The notes: generated by a model not told the origin, from the sequence alone. 64,000 nt of DNA from Pontivivens marinum (GCF_900231835.1 NZ_OCTN01000001.1:930001-994000), one strand, 5' to 3'; positions 17,228-27,108 are shown, counted from the stretch's first letter. Numbers and translations are program-made.

Positions 17228-18682
17228 TTAGATGCCGCCCATGCAGATATATTTCAGCTCCAGATATTCCTCGATGCCGTATTTGGAGCCCTCACGACCC
17301 AGACCCGACTGTTTGACGCCGCCAAAGGGGGCAACCTCGGTCGAGATCAGGCCGGTGTTCAGGCCGACAATACCGTATTCCAGTGCCTCACCCACGCGCC
17401 AAACACGACCGATATCGCGGGTGTAGTAATAGGCGGCGAGGCCGAAGATCGTGTCATTGGCCAGCTTGATGCCCTCCTCCTCTGTCTCGAACTTGAACAG
17501 AGGGGCCATCGGGCCGAAGGTTTCTTCCTGCGCGACCTTCATATCCTGCGTTACGCCGGTGACGACGGTGGGGTTAAAGAACGTGCCGCCCTGATCGCTG
17601 GCCGTGCCGCCCTGAATGATGGTTGCGCCCTTGGATACCGCGTCATCCAGATGCTCCTGCACCTTTTTCAGCGCGGGACCGGAGATAAGCGGACCGATAT
17701 CGGTATCCGCGTCAGTGCCGTCGCCGACCTTCATCTGTGCGACGCGGGCTGCCAGCTTCTTGGCAAATTCATCATAGACGCCTGCCTGCACGTAGATGCG
17801 GTTGGCACAAACGCAGGTTTGGCCGGCATTCCGGAACTTGCAGATGATTGCACCCTCGATCGCCTCATCAATATCGGCATCATCGAACACGAGGAACGGC
17901 GCGTTGCCGCCCAGCTCAAGGCTCATCTTTTTGATCGTGCCTGCACATTGCTCCATCAGGATCGACCCAACGCGGGTGGAGCCGGTGAAGGTAATCTTGC
18001 GCACCTTGTCGTTCTCGCACAGTTCCTTGCCCATGGCGGAGCTGTCGGACCCTGTTACGACGTTGAACACCCCCTTGGGGAAGCCCGCCTGTTCCGCCAA
18101 TTCGGCCAGTGCCAATGCGGTTAGCGGTGTCAGTTCCGCAGGGCGCGCCACGCAGGTACAGCCCGCCGCCAGACCGGGGGCCAGTTTGCGGGTAATCATC
18201 GCCAGCGGGAAGTTCCACGGCGTGATCGAGCCGACAACGCCGATGGGCTGCTTGATAACCACGATCCGTTTATCCGCCTGATGCTGGGGGATGGTGTCGC
18301 CGTAAATCCGCTTGGCCTCCTCAGCGAACCACTGGATGAAGGACGCGCCATAGGCGACCTCGCCGCGCGATTCCTTGAGCGGTTTGCCCATTTCGGCGGT
18401 GATCAGCTTCGCCAGATCCTCCTGGTTCGCCATAATCAGGCGATACCATTCCATCAGGATCGCATAGCGTTCCGAGGCAAGCTTTGCCGCCCAACCGGCC
18501 TGTGCGGCATTTGCGGCGTCGATGGCACGGGCCACCTCGGCACGACCCAGATCGGCCACCTGCGCGATATTGCTGTCATCAACGGGATTGGTCACATCAA
18601 AGGTCGCGCCATTGTCGGCATCAACCCATGCGCCATCAATATAGGATTTCGTGGTGAACAATTTCGGATTGTCGAGTTTCAT
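17228..18682 (-). CDS. gabD: NAD(P)-dependent succinate-semialdehyde dehydrogenase
   Basis: Oxidises succinate semialdehyde to succinate, the last step of GABA degradation. The 484-residue aldehyde dehydrogenase has the catalytic Asn in TPWNFP (about 157), the Glu in LELGGNAPFLVFDDADID (about 256-273) and the Cys in RNAGQTCVCANRIYV (about 290). The double Cys (CVC) and the C-terminal GGVKQSGLGREG are typical of the GabD subgroup. No GABA transaminase gene is adjacent, so the substrate is inferred from family resemblance; a related short-chain semialdehyde remains possible. Confidence 0.88.
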   Translation of the reverse strand: MKLDNPKLFTTKSYIDGAWVDADNGATFDVTNPVDDSNIAQVADLGRAEVARAIDAANAAQAGWAAKLASERYAILMEWYRLIMANQEDLAKLITAEMGKPLKESRGEVAYGASFIQWFAEEAKRIYGDTIPQHQADKRIVVIKQPIGVVGSITPWNFPLAMITRKLAPGLAAGCTCVARPAELTPLTALALAELAEQAGFPKGVFNVVTGSDSSAMGKELCENDKVRKITFTGSTRVGSILMEQCAGTIKKMSLELGGNAPFLVFDDADIDEAIEGAIICKFRNAGQTCVCANRIYVQAGVYDEFAKKLAARVAQMKVGDGTDADTDIGPLISGPALKKVQEHLDDAVSKGATIIQGGTASDQGGTFFNPTVVTGVTQDMKVAQEETFGPMAPLFKFETEEEGIKLANDTIFGLAAYYYTRDIGRVWRVGEALEYGIVGLNTGLISTEVAPFGGVKQSGLGREGSKYGIEEYLELKYICMGGI

Positions 18683-18722
18683 AGTGCCCTCCCGGCGATC
18701 ATTTTTTGCTTATTAAAATAGA

Positions 18723-18908
18723 TTAGAAATCGGACACGATGCCCTTTTTCTCCCAGTCACCAAAGCGGATAGGCTCAGGCCCATCGCGGCCGCCCAGTTC
18801 CTCGGGCAGGTCCAGTGGCGGGGTATCCTTGCGGCGCTGATCCGCCTCGGCCAAGGCACGTTCAGCGGCGGCGCGCAGGCGCGCGGTCTTTTCGGGATCG
18901 TTTGACAT
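18723..18908 (-). CDS. DUF1674 / SDHAF4-like succinate dehydrogenase assembly factor
   Basis: A 61-residue protein of the DUF1674 family, the bacterial relatives of mitochondrial SDHAF4, which binds flavinated SdhA during complex II assembly. The diagnostic C-terminal block (GGRDGPEPIRFGDWEKKG then IVSDF, about 39-61) is intact, after a charged helical N terminus. The ATG at 18906-18908 has SD AGGAGA; a longer in-frame version to 18968 has no such signal. sdh genes are not in this window, so the role rests on family knowledge. It is 40 nt upstream of gabD, whose product makes succinate. Confidence 0.82.
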   Translation of the reverse strand: MSNDPEKTARLRAAAERALAEADQRRKDTPPLDLPEELGGRDGPEPIRFGDWEKKGIVSDF

Positions 18909-18980
18909 CCTACATCTCCTATCGGGACGAGTATAACCTGAATATGTCCCGCAGGGTTTTGCGCGCAAGGGGTCGTAGGC

Positions 18981-19883
18981 ATGAACTATTTTAAAACCGG
19001 GCTGCTGCTGGCGGCCCTAACGGCGCTATTCATGACGGTTGGCTGGTTTGTCGGCGGGCAGCTGGGCATGCTGATCGCGTTCTGTTTTGCAGTGGGAACA
19101 AATGCATGGGCGTGGTGGGGATCGGATCAGGCGATGCTGAAAATGCACAACGCCCAGCCGGTCACACGCGCATCGGTCCCTGAATTATTCGATATGGTTC
19201 AGGAAATGTCGCAACGTGCCGAAATGCCGATGCCCAAGATTTATTTGATAACCGAGGATCAGCCAAACGCCTTTGCCACGGGCCGCAATCCTGAGAACGC
19301 TGCCGTGGCGGCGACCACCGGCATCCTGCGATTGCTCAGCCATGATGAGCTGCGCGGCGTGATGGCGCATGAGCTGGCCCACATCAAGAACCACGACACG
19401 CTGATTATGACCATTGCCGCAACGGTGGGTGGTGCAATCGCGATGCTGGCGCAATTCGGCATGTTTTTCGGGGGTAATCACCGTGAACGGGGGGCGTTAG
19501 GTGCTATCGGAATGATTGCGGCGGTGCTGTTGGCGCCGCTGGCCGCGATGATGATACAGATGCTGATCAGCCGCACTCGGGAATATTCGGCGGACAAGAT
19601 GGGGGCGCAAATTGCCCGTGATCCGGTCGGTCTGGCCAATGCTTTGCGCAAGATTTCAGGGGCTGTACCCGCGCATGAGATAGAAAGTGCTGAGAGTAAT
19701 CCGGCAACTGCGCATATGTTTATCATCAACCCGCTCTCTGGACGCGGGACCGACAATCTGTTTTCGACACATCCAAACGTGAACAACCGCATCGAGGCGT
19801 TGATGAAACTGGCAGACTCCCCCGAAATGACCCGCCCCACCGTGCGGGCCAGCTCCATTCCAACCATCGGACGCAAGCGTTGA
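18981..19883 (+). CDS. htpX: Protease HtpX homologue (M48 family)
   Basis: Membrane zinc metalloprotease involved in quality control of membrane proteins. The 300-residue protein has two N-terminal membrane segments (about 7-50), the zinc motif HELAH in VMAHELAHIKNHDT (about 131-135), two further membrane segments (about 145-195), and the third ligand Glu in SRTREYSADKMG. All ligands are present. Its stop overlaps the TTG start of rsmB, a known htpX-rsmB order in alphaproteobacteria. Expression is often heat- or envelope-stress-linked in relatives; no such promoter is evident here. Confidence 0.95.
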   Translation: MNYFKTGLLLAALTALFMTVGWFVGGQLGMLIAFCFAVGTNAWAWWGSDQAMLKMHNAQPVTRASVPELFDMVQEMSQRAEMPMPKIYLITEDQPNAFATGRNPENAAVAATTGILRLLSHDELRGVMAHELAHIKNHDTLIMTIAATVGGAIAMLAQFGMFFGGNHRERGALGAIGMIAAVLLAPLAAMMIQMLISRTREYSADKMGAQIARDPVGLANALRKISGAVPAHEIESAESNPATAHMFIINPLSGRGTDNLFSTHPNVNNRIEALMKLADSPEMTRPTVRASSIPTIGRKR

Positions 19884-21145
19884 GCGCGCCGGGCCTACCC
19901 GCACGTCTGGCCGCAGCGGAGCTGTTGATCGGCGTCCTGTCCGACGGGATCATGCTGGGCGATCTGGTCGAAAAGCTGCCCCGCGATTTGCCGCCACCTG
20001 CACGGGCGCGGGCGCAAAGCCTCGCCGCGATGGTGCTGCGCAATCTGGAGCCCATTGATACGGTGCTGGACCAGTTCCTGACACGCAAACCGCCAGTGCG
20101 CGCGATGCATGCTCTGCGGATTGCCGCAGCGGAAATGCTGATAGATGAGGTTGCGCCCCATGCCGCCGTGGATGCGGCGGTGCGTGCCGCGCGTTCTGAC
20201 CCGAAATCCTCTAGGTTGAGCGGTCTGGTCAACGCCGTTGCGCGCAATATCAGCCGCGAGGGATACGATATCTGGGCGCAGATGGAACCGCAGCGCCTGC
20301 CACATTGGCTGCGTGCGCCATTGCTGCGCGCCTATGGTGAGGATGCCGTTGACGCGATGGAGCGGGTTCACGCAGGCGGTGCGCCGCTGGATCTGACCCT
20401 GCGCGGTGAACAGCCCGAGGGGTTGGAGGGCGAGATGGCCCCGACCGGCACATTGCGCCGCTATCGCTCGGGTCAGGTCAGCGCCCTGCCGGGATATGAG
20501 GAGGGCGCGTTCTGGGTACAGGACGCCGCCGCCGCCCTGCCCGCCCGTGTTCTGGATGCGAAATCTGGCGAGCGGGTGCTGGATCTATGCGCCGCGCCGG
20601 GGGGCAAGACATTGCAGCTCGCCGCCGCCGGGGCCGATGTTGTGGCGCTGGATATTTCCTCGAAACGGCTGGAGCGGGTGCGTGAAAACCTCGCCCGAAC
20701 CAAGCTGACGGCGGAAATCGTGCGCGCCGACGCCATGGGCTGGCAACCGGATGCGCCCTTTGACGCGATCCTGCTGGATGCCCCCTGCACAGCAACCGGT
20801 ACGCTACGCCGCCACCCCGACCTGCCCTTTGTCAAAACCGGCGAGGAAAATAAATCGCTGGTCAAATTGCAGCGCGACCTGCTGGAGCGTGCCGCGAAAT
20901 GGGTCAAGCCCGGTGGCCGACTGGTGTTCTGCACCTGCTCGCTATTGCCATCCGAGGGCGAGGTGCCTGTGTCCCGATTCCTCGAAACCCATCCTGACTG
21001 GTCGCTGGACCCGATTGACGCAACTGCCCTAGGCGGTGACGAACATTGGGTTGTTGACGGTGCATTACGCCTGCGTCCTGATTATTGGGCAGAACAGGGC
21101 GGAATGGACGGGTTCTATATTGCGCATCTTATCAAGAGTGCATGA
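19880..21145 (+). CDS. rsmB: 16S rRNA (cytosine-C5) methyltransferase RsmB-like
   Basis: SAM-dependent m5C methyltransferase expected to modify C967 of 16S rRNA. The 421-residue protein has an N-terminal NusB-like RNA-binding domain (about 1-135). The Rossmann methyltransferase domain carries LCAAPGGKTLQLA (SAM binding), the LLDAPCTATGTLRRHPD motif with one catalytic Cys, and CTCSLLPSEGE with the second. The start is TTG at 19880, overlapping the htpX stop by 4 nt. No ATG exists early in this frame. Distinction from other NOP2/Sun paralogues rests on the NusB-like domain and neighbourhood. Confidence 0.9.
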   Translation: MSAPGLPARLAAAELLIGVLSDGIMLGDLVEKLPRDLPPPARARAQSLAAMVLRNLEPIDTVLDQFLTRKPPVRAMHALRIAAAEMLIDEVAPHAAVDAAVRAARSDPKSSRLSGLVNAVARNISREGYDIWAQMEPQRLPHWLRAPLLRAYGEDAVDAMERVHAGGAPLDLTLRGEQPEGLEGEMAPTGTLRRYRSGQVSALPGYEEGAFWVQDAAAALPARVLDAKSGERVLDLCAAPGGKTLQLAAAGADVVALDISSKRLERVRENLARTKLTAEIVRADAMGWQPDAPFDAILLDAPCTATGTLRRHPDLPFVKTGEENKSLVKLQRDLLERAAKWVKPGGRLVFCTCSLLPSEGEVPVSRFLETHPDWSLDPIDATALGGDEHWVVDGALRLRPDYWAEQGGMDGFYIAHLIKSA

Positions 21146-21198
21146 CACTGCTACAGAACTGAGGGTAAGGTCGTAAAAAGCGAAAGTTTTCCGACGCA

Positions 21199-22914
21199 AT
21201 GGCGAAACCGACCCTCAGTACCCGCGCACGCAGCGCCGATAATCGCATTCAGGCGTGGCGCTCCGCGTTGGGGGGTCGCGTTACTGCGATCACCAGCCAA
21301 CCACAGCCGCGCGCCATCGGCACCGTTGCACGGGCCCGCCAACTGCAATCGGGCAATTTCCTGTTCGGCGGTGAGCTGGTCGAGGCACCGGCAACCGCGA
21401 TCTGGGATATTGAGCAACCGTCGGATGCGTTCACCTTTGCCCTGCACGGGTTTGAATGGCTGGACGATCTGGCCGCAGCGGGGGATGCACCTGCCCGCGC
21501 CTTGGCGCAGGACTGGTTGTGGCAATGGATTGAACGCTACGGCGCGGCACGCGGTCCGGGGTGGTATCCCGATCTGGCCGGCCGCCGCCTGATCCGCTGG
21601 ATCAGTCACGCGCCATTCTTGCTCAAGGGGCAGGAAAGCCAGCGCTCCCATAGCTTCTTCAAGAGCCTTGGTCGGCAGACAAATTACCTCGCCCATGCAT
21701 GGCCCGACGCCGCACAGGGCCTGCCGCGGGTCGAGGCGTTGACCGGCTTGCTCTACGCCGCATTATCGCTGGAGGGCGCGGAGGGGCTGTTGCGCAGCGC
21801 CCGTCGCGGCTTGGCCAAGGCATGTGAGGCACTGGACGCCGACGGTGCCGTGCCCAGCCGCAGCCCCGAAGAGTTACTAAAACTGTTCACCCTGCTGGTC
21901 TGGGCCGATCATGCCCAGCGTGAGGCAGGACAACCCAGCGAGGCCGCTCAACAGGCCGCCATCGCTCGCATCGCCCCCACCCTGCGCGGGTTGCGCATGG
22001 GCGACGGCACCTTGGCACGGTTCCACGGCGGTGGGCGCGGGGAGGAGGGGCTGCTAGATCAAAGCCTCGCCGATAGTGGCATCCGGTCAGCCGCGCGCGC
22101 CAAAACCGTGATGGGCTACAGCCGACTGGCCGCCGGGCGCACCGTTGCGATCATGGACGCCGCCCCACCGGCCGAGGGCGCGAACGGCCTGCGCGCCCAT
22201 GCGGGCACCCTAGCGTTCGAGATGTCGTCCGGCCGTCGCCCCATGATTGTCAATCAGGGAACCGGTGATGCCTTCGGCACCGACTGGCGCCGCCATGCCC
22301 GCGAAACCAGCGCCCATTCCACGGTTGAGGTTGCAGGAACCGCGATGGCAAAATTCGTGCCGATGCAGTCCTTTGGCTGTGCGGACACAGAAACCCTGAC
22401 CGATGGGCCGAAACAGGTCGCGCTGGAACGGGCGGTGGATGTTAGCGGGCATTGGGCGCTTGGCAGTCACGACGGATATACCGCCGCCTACGGCCTGTTC
22501 CACGAACGCCGCCTGTTCATGACCCCCGACGGCATGGAACTGCGCGGTGAGGACACGATGAGCGCGCAATCCAGCCGCGGTCAGGCCCGCTTTGCCAGAA
22601 TGCGCGAAACCGGCGCTGTAACATGGCGCGCACGGTTCCATTTGCACCCTGGCGTGCAGGCGTCCCTGGACCTTGGCGGGGATGCGGTCAGCCTGACATT
22701 GCGATCGGGCGAGGTCTGGATTTTCCGCCAGTCGGGCGGTGATCTGACGTTGGAACCCTCAACTTACCTAGATCAACGGCGGCTAAACCCACGTTTAACA
22801 CAACAAATCGTGGTCTCTGTCGCCGCAATGGACTATGCGAGCCGCATCAAGTGGGTGGTTGGCCGCGCGGGGGACCGCAGGCACGCCGTCCGGGATTTCG
22901 AGACCGACCAGTAA
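21199..22914 (+). CDS. Heparinase II/III family protein
   Basis: A 571-residue protein of the heparinase II/III-like polysaccharide lyase superfamily. The N-terminal half is an alpha-toroid (FALHGFEWLDDLAAAGD, GWYPDLAGRRLIRWISH, GRQTNYLAHAWPD). The C-terminal half is the beta-sandwich lyase domain with RRHARETSAHSTVEVAG (catalytic-region His) and HDGYTAAYGLFHERRLF. No signal peptide is visible, which is unusual for an exported lyase. It stands between rsmB and purH, as in many Rhodobacterales. The substrate is unknown; housekeeping linkage suggests a role other than heparin use. Confidence 0.88.
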   Translation: MAKPTLSTRARSADNRIQAWRSALGGRVTAITSQPQPRAIGTVARARQLQSGNFLFGGELVEAPATAIWDIEQPSDAFTFALHGFEWLDDLAAAGDAPARALAQDWLWQWIERYGAARGPGWYPDLAGRRLIRWISHAPFLLKGQESQRSHSFFKSLGRQTNYLAHAWPDAAQGLPRVEALTGLLYAALSLEGAEGLLRSARRGLAKACEALDADGAVPSRSPEELLKLFTLLVWADHAQREAGQPSEAAQQAAIARIAPTLRGLRMGDGTLARFHGGGRGEEGLLDQSLADSGIRSAARAKTVMGYSRLAAGRTVAIMDAAPPAEGANGLRAHAGTLAFEMSSGRRPMIVNQGTGDAFGTDWRRHARETSAHSTVEVAGTAMAKFVPMQSFGCADTETLTDGPKQVALERAVDVSGHWALGSHDGYTAAYGLFHERRLFMTPDGMELRGEDTMSAQSSRGQARFARMRETGAVTWRARFHLHPGVQASLDLGGDAVSLTLRSGEVWIFRQSGGDLTLEPSTYLDQRRLNPRLTQQIVVSVAAMDYASRIKWVVGRAGDRRHAVRDFETDQ

Positions 22915-22926
22915 GAGGCTGTTTTC

Positions 22927-24516
22927 ATGACCACCGATCTCGCGCCGATCCGGCGCGCGCTGCTATCCGTTTCCGATAAAACCGGCCTTCTTGGCCTTGG
23001 GCAAGCTCTGGCCGCTATGGGTGTTGAGCTTGTCTCGACCGGCGGCACGGCGGCGGCGCTGCGCGATGCGGGGCTGACGGTGCGTGATGTGTCCGAGCTG
23101 ACCTCCTTCCCCGAGATGATGGACGGCCGCGTCAAAACCCTGCACCCCGGCGTGCATGGCGGCCTGCTGGCGCAGCGTTCGAACCCCGAGCATGTGACCG
23201 CAATGGACGATCACGGCATTTTGCCAATCGATCTGCTGGTCGTGAACCTGTACCCGTTCGAGGCAACAGTCGCGGCTGGTGGCGATTACGATACCTGCAT
23301 TGAAAACATCGACATTGGCGGCCCCGCGATGATCCGCGCCGCCGCAAAAAACCACGGTGATGTGACTGTTATCGTCGATGCAGATACCTACGAGGATCTG
23401 GTGGCCGAGCTTGAGGCGAATGGCGGTGCGACCTCGCGTCCCTTCCGTCAGGCAATGGCGGCACGGGCCTATGCCCGCACAGCCTCCTATGACGCAGCCG
23501 TATCCGGCTGGATGGCCGAGGCTATCGGCGATTCCGTGCCGGAGCGTCGCACAACGGGCGGCACCCTGCGCCAGACCCTGCGCTATGGCGAAAACCCGCA
23601 CCAGTCCGCGGCCTTCTACGTCACCGGCGATATGCGCCCCGGCGTTGCCAGCGCACAGCAGTTGCAGGGCAAGGAGCTGAGCTACAACAACATCAACGAT
23701 ACCGACGCTGCGGTAGAACTGGTCGCCGAATTCGACGCGGGCAAGCCGACAGTCGCGATTATCAAGCACGCAAACCCCTGCGGCGTCGCCACCGGTGACA
23801 CCATGGCAGAGGCATATGCCCGCGCCTATGATTGCGACCGCACCTCCGCCTTTGGCGGTATCGTGGCCCTGAACCGCCCACTGGATGCGGCAACGGCAAC
23901 TGCCATTACCGGTATTTTCACCGAGGTCGTCATCGCCCCCGGAGCCGATGAGGAAGCACAGCAAATCTTCGCCGCCAAAAAGAACCTGCGCCTGCTGCTG
24001 ACCGATGGCCTGCCCGATCCGGCAACCGCTGGGCGCACTTGGAAGCAGGTCGCCGGCGGCTGGCTGGTTCAGGACCGCGATAACGGTCGCCTAGACATGA
24101 GCGGCCTGAAGGTCGTGACCAAGCGGCAGCCATCGCCCGCCGAACTGGCCGATATGCTGTTCGCATGGCGCGTGGCAAAGCACGTTAAATCCAACGCCAT
24201 CGTTTATGCCAAGGACGGCGCAACCGTCGGCATCGGCGCAGGTCAGATGAGCCGCGTTGACAGCTCGCGCATCGCCGCGCGCAAAAGCGTGGACATGGCT
24301 GAGGCGATGGGTCTGACCACACCGCTGACACAGGGTTCGGTCGTCGCCTCCGACGCCTTCTTCCCCTTCGCGGATGGTCTGCTGGCCGCGGCACAGGCCG
24401 GTGCGACCTCGGTCATCCAGCCGGGTGGATCGATGCGCGACGAGGAAGTCATCGCCGCCGCCGATGAGGCTGGCCTGTCCATGGTCTTCACCGGAATGCG
24501 CCACTTCCGTCACTGA
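22927..24516 (+). CDS. purH: Bifunctional AICAR formyltransferase / IMP cyclohydrolase
   Basis: Carries out the last two steps of de novo purine synthesis, giving IMP. The 529-residue protein has an N-terminal methylglyoxal-synthase-like IMP cyclohydrolase domain (about 1-145) with [14 protein letters not shown] and [12 protein letters not shown]. The C-terminal AICAR transformylase domain includes [13 protein letters not shown], the catalytic Lys-His in [12 protein letters not shown], and [10 protein letters not shown]. Length and motifs are complete. It is 12 nt after the heparinase gene. A conserved two-copy element starts 6 nt after its stop. Confidence 0.97.
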   Translation: MTTDLAPIRRALLSVSDKTGLLGLGQALAAMGVELVSTGGTAAALRDAGLTVRDVSELTSFPEMMDGRVKTLHPGVHGGLLAQRSNPEHVTAMDDHGILPIDLLVVNLYPFEATVAAGGDYDTCIENIDIGGPAMIRAAAKNHGDVTVIVDADTYEDLVAELEANGGATSRPFRQAMAARAYARTASYDAAVSGWMAEAIGDSVPERRTTGGTLRQTLRYGENPHQSAAFYVTGDMRPGVASAQQLQGKELSYNNINDTDAAVELVAEFDAGKPTVAIIKHANPCGVATGDTMAEAYARAYDCDRTSAFGGIVALNRPLDAATATAITGIFTEVVIAPGADEEAQQIFAAKKNLRLLLTDGLPDPATAGRTWKQVAGGWLVQDRDNGRLDMSGLKVVTKRQPSPAELADMLFAWRVAKHVKSNAIVYAKDGATVGIGAGQMSRVDSSRIAARKSVDMAEAMGLTTPLTQGSVVASDAFFPFADGLLAAAQAGATSVIQPGGSMRDEEVIAAADEAGLSMVFTGMRHFRH

Positions 24517-24522
24517 TCGGAC

Positions 24523-24564
24523 CGCATTCATGAAATATCCCCGCCGGAGGCATCTGGCGGGGCA
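24523..24564 (+). repeat. 3' conserved element, copy 2 (downstream of purH)
   Basis: CGCATTC, 3 nt, the 22-mer at 24533-24554 (AAATATCCCCGCCGGAGG then CATC), followed immediately by TGGCGGGGCA. It starts 6 nt after the purH stop. CCCCGCC (24539-24545) and GGCGGGG (24556-24562) form a 7-bp hairpin with a 10-nt loop. The same blocks follow gabD at 17164-17220. Confidence 0.75.
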
Positions 24565-24625
24565 CCCTCTTGAATACATCAAACATGGCGCGCATCCTGT
24601 GCCACAAACCTAAACCGGAGCCCCC

Positions 24626-25102
24626 ATGCCCCTGATCCGCATTCTAACGATAGCCCTGCTGGCATGCGGTTTGGACCGATTGTCCAAGCTGTGGATCGTC
24701 GAATGGGCCAATCTGCGCGAGATTTTGTATATCGAGGTTTTCGACCCCTATCTGAATTTCGCCATGGGCTGGAATCGCGGCATCAACTTCGGATTGCTGG
24801 CGGGCCACGAGGAATGGACCCGCTGGGGTTTGACCCTGCTGGCCATTGGAATCAGTATCTGGCTGCTATGGTGGGCCAACCAGCAGGCCGGTAAATGGAT
24901 ACATATCGGCGCGGGCTTGGTCATTGGCGGCGCGATCGGCAATGTTTGGGACCGGATTCAGTACGGCGCTGTTGCTGATTATCTGAACATGAGTTGCTGT
25001 GGCTTGCGCAATCCCTATACCTTCAACGTGGCGGATGTGTTCATCTTCGCCGGAGCGGGCCTTTTGATTGTATTGAGCGGCCGCACAACAGACGATGCGT
25101 GA
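24626..25102 (+). CDS. lspA: Lipoprotein signal peptidase
   Basis: Aspartic peptidase that removes signal peptides from prolipoproteins after diacylglyceryl modification. The 158-residue protein has four membrane segments. Both catalytic aspartates are in conserved settings: GNVWDRIQYGAVADYLNM (about 110-127) and FNVADVFIFAGAGLL (about 135-149). It starts 109 nt after purH and is followed at 32 nt by a predicted lipoprotein gene, which would be an LspA substrate. Confidence 0.95.
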   Translation: MPLIRILTIALLACGLDRLSKLWIVEWANLREILYIEVFDPYLNFAMGWNRGINFGLLAGHEEWTRWGLTLLAIGISIWLLWWANQQAGKWIHIGAGLVIGGAIGNVWDRIQYGAVADYLNMSCCGLRNPYTFNVADVFIFAGAGLLIVLSGRTTDDA

Positions 25103-25134
25103 CGCGGCGACCTGAATTGCGTATGGGAGAGACC

Positions 25135-25695
25135 ATGAAAACGACATTTCCTTCCACCCCGATCCGGGCCATCGCAATCATGGCCGCCCTTGGCGCCGTG
25201 CTGGTCCTCAGCGCATGCGGTGATGACCTGACCGAGGAACGCAGCCTGCTGGAACGCGCACAGGTCCGGCAGGGTGGACCCGATCCGTTCATGGTTGTTG
25301 AGCATGGTATGCTGGAAATACCTGCGAACATCCGCGCCCTACCCACCCCGCGCCCCGGTGCCGTCAGCCGTGTTGAACCACAGCCCGACCAATTGGTCGC
25401 TGCTGCACTGGGCGGCACAACGCGCAGTTTCTCCACCGGTCCCGGTGCTGCGGAACAGATGCTGCTTGCCAACCTGCGCACCGAAACAATCCCTGCGGAT
25501 CTGCGCGATGAAATCCAGACGGAACATCAGCGCACGCTGGATGGTGCCGATACCGGCATATTCGCGTCGGCGTTTTCATCAATCGGCAACCCTTACCGCG
25601 ATCAGCAGTTGGACCCCGTTGCCGAGCTTGCCCGTTTGCGCCGTGAATATCCAAATATCGTGACGCCGAACGCGCCGTTGGGGACACCAGAATAA
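25135..25695 (+). CDS. Predicted lipoprotein, DUF3035 / BamF-like
   Basis: A 186-residue exported lipoprotein: signal peptide with lipobox LVLSAC, lipidated Cys near residue 24 (ALGAVLVLSACGDD). The mature part contains ERAQVRQGGPDPFMVV and EIPANIRALPTPRPG segments that resemble the DUF3035 family. That family is linked in alphaproteobacteria to the BamF subunit of the outer-membrane beta-barrel assembly machine. The ATG at 25135 has SD GGGAGAG and a signal peptide right after it; longer in-frame forms overlap lspA. The BamF role is family inference. Confidence 0.75.
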   Translation: MKTTFPSTPIRAIAIMAALGAVLVLSACGDDLTEERSLLERAQVRQGGPDPFMVVEHGMLEIPANIRALPTPRPGAVSRVEPQPDQLVAAALGGTTRSFSTGPGAAEQMLLANLRTETIPADLRDEIQTEHQRTLDGADTGIFASAFSSIGNPYRDQQLDPVAELARLRREYPNIVTPNAPLGTPE

Positions 25696-25761
25696 AGGCC
25701 GCTTGCAGCCCGCGCTGATGGCGCTACGCTATACCGCAGTGAAACTCCGCGGAGCGCCCCT

Positions 25762-27108
25762 TTGATACTGACTTCACGTCTTGCAGCCCTATTCAGCCTG
25801 CTTCTGCTGCTACTTCCTGCCAGCGCGCAGGCGCAGGTTGAAACCCACCACCTGTCCAACGGGTTGGAGATCGTGGTGATCCCGGATCACCGCGCCCCTG
25901 TTGTGACCCATATGGTCTGGTATCGGATCGGGGCGGCGGACGAACCTGCGGGCAAATCAGGGATCGCACATTACCTTGAGCATCTGATGTTCAAGGGCAC
26001 CGATGAAATCCCCGAGGGACAATTCAGCCAGATCGTGGCGGCCAATGGCGGCACCGATAATGCGTTCACCTCCTACGATTACACCGCCTATTTTCAGCGA
26101 ATCGCGGCTGATCGCCTGCCACTGGTCATGCAGATGGAGGCGGACCGGATGACCGATCTGATCATCTCCGAGGAAGTCTGGGTGCCAGAGCGCGCCGTGA
26201 TTCTCGAGGAACGGCGCAGCCGCGTCGCGTCGAACCCCTCCGCGATAATGAGCGAGCAACGCAACGCCGCGCTATACCTCAACCACCCCTATGGCACGCC
26301 GATCATCGGGTGGGAGCATGAGATGTCATCGCTGACCCGTCAGGACGCGCTGGATTTCTATGCCCGTTATTACGCCCCCAACAATGCGATCCTGATCGTG
26401 GCGGGCGATGTCACGCTGGACGAGGTCGTCGCCTTGGCCGAGGAAAACTTCGGCCCGCTGCCCCCCTCAGATACCATTCATGCGCGGGTGCGCCCGCAGG
26501 AACCTGTCGCCGTGGCCGCCCGTCGCCTGACCTATGAGGACCCCCGCGTTCAGCAGCCCTATGTCATGCGCAGCTATCTGGCACAGGAACGTGACGCAGG
26601 CGCGCAGGAGGATGCCGCCGCGCTGACGATTCTGGCGCAACTATTGGGCGGGGGGCCGACCTCCGTACTGAACCGCGCACTGGTGGTTGAGCAGGAAATT
26701 GCAGTTTCCGCCGGTGCATTCTACAATGGCACCAGTCTGGACAGCACCAGCTTCGGCATCTACGCCGTGCCCGCCGCGAATATTGAGCTGTCGCAGGCCG
26801 AGGCAGCACTGGACATCGCGCTGGAACAATTCATGCTGGACGGACCGGACGAACAGCATCTGGAGCGGATCAAGGTTCAGGTCCGTGCCGCCGAGATTTT
26901 CGCCCGCGACAGTCAGGAGGGGCTGGCCCGTGCCTTTGGTGCCGCTTTAACCTCGGGGCTGACTGTGCAGGATGTACTAAACTGGCCCGCCGCACTGGAG
27001 GCAGTAACGACACAGGATGTGATGCGCGTCGCAGAACAGGTTCTGGATCTGCGCCAATCCGTCACCGCTGAATTACGTGGCCTTGCGCCAACGGAGGCTT
27101 TCCAATGA
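25762..27108 (+). CDS. M16 family zinc peptidase (active subunit)
   Basis: Periplasmic pitrilysin-type peptidase. The 448-residue protein has a signal peptide (MILTSRLAALFSLLLLLLPA, cleavage near AQA-QV). The inverted zinc motif HxxEH is in HYLEHLMFKGT (about 70-74), with a downstream Glu ligand in EERRSR. Two M16 homology halves are present. The start is TTG at 25762, supported by the signal peptide immediately after it and GCGGAGC upstream. The stop overlaps the next gene (ATGA), whose product is a catalytically degenerate M16 partner. Together they should form the known active/inactive heterodimer type. Confidence 0.9.
   Translation: MILTSRLAALFSLLLLLLPASAQAQVETHHLSNGLEIVVIPDHRAPVVTHMVWYRIGAADEPAGKSGIAHYLEHLMFKGTDEIPEGQFSQIVAANGGTDNAFTSYDYTAYFQRIAADRLPLVMQMEADRMTDLIISEEVWVPERAVILEERRSRVASNPSAIMSEQRNAALYLNHPYGTPIIGWEHEMSSLTRQDALDFYARYYAPNNAILIVAGDVTLDEVVALAEENFGPLPPSDTIHARVRPQEPVAVAARRLTYEDPRVQQPYVMRSYLAQERDAGAQEDAAALTILAQLLGGGPTSVLNRALVVEQEIAVSAGAFYNGTSLDSTSFGIYAVPAANIELSQAEAALDIALEQFMLDGPDEQHLERIKVQVRAAEIFARDSQEGLARAFGAALTSGLTVQDVLNWPAALEAVTTQDVMRVAEQVLDLRQSVTAELRGLAPTEAFQ

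Noticed and set aside
22963-23964. 333-codon minus-strand frame inside purH
   Set aside because: Antisense to conserved PurH motifs; no independent start signal.
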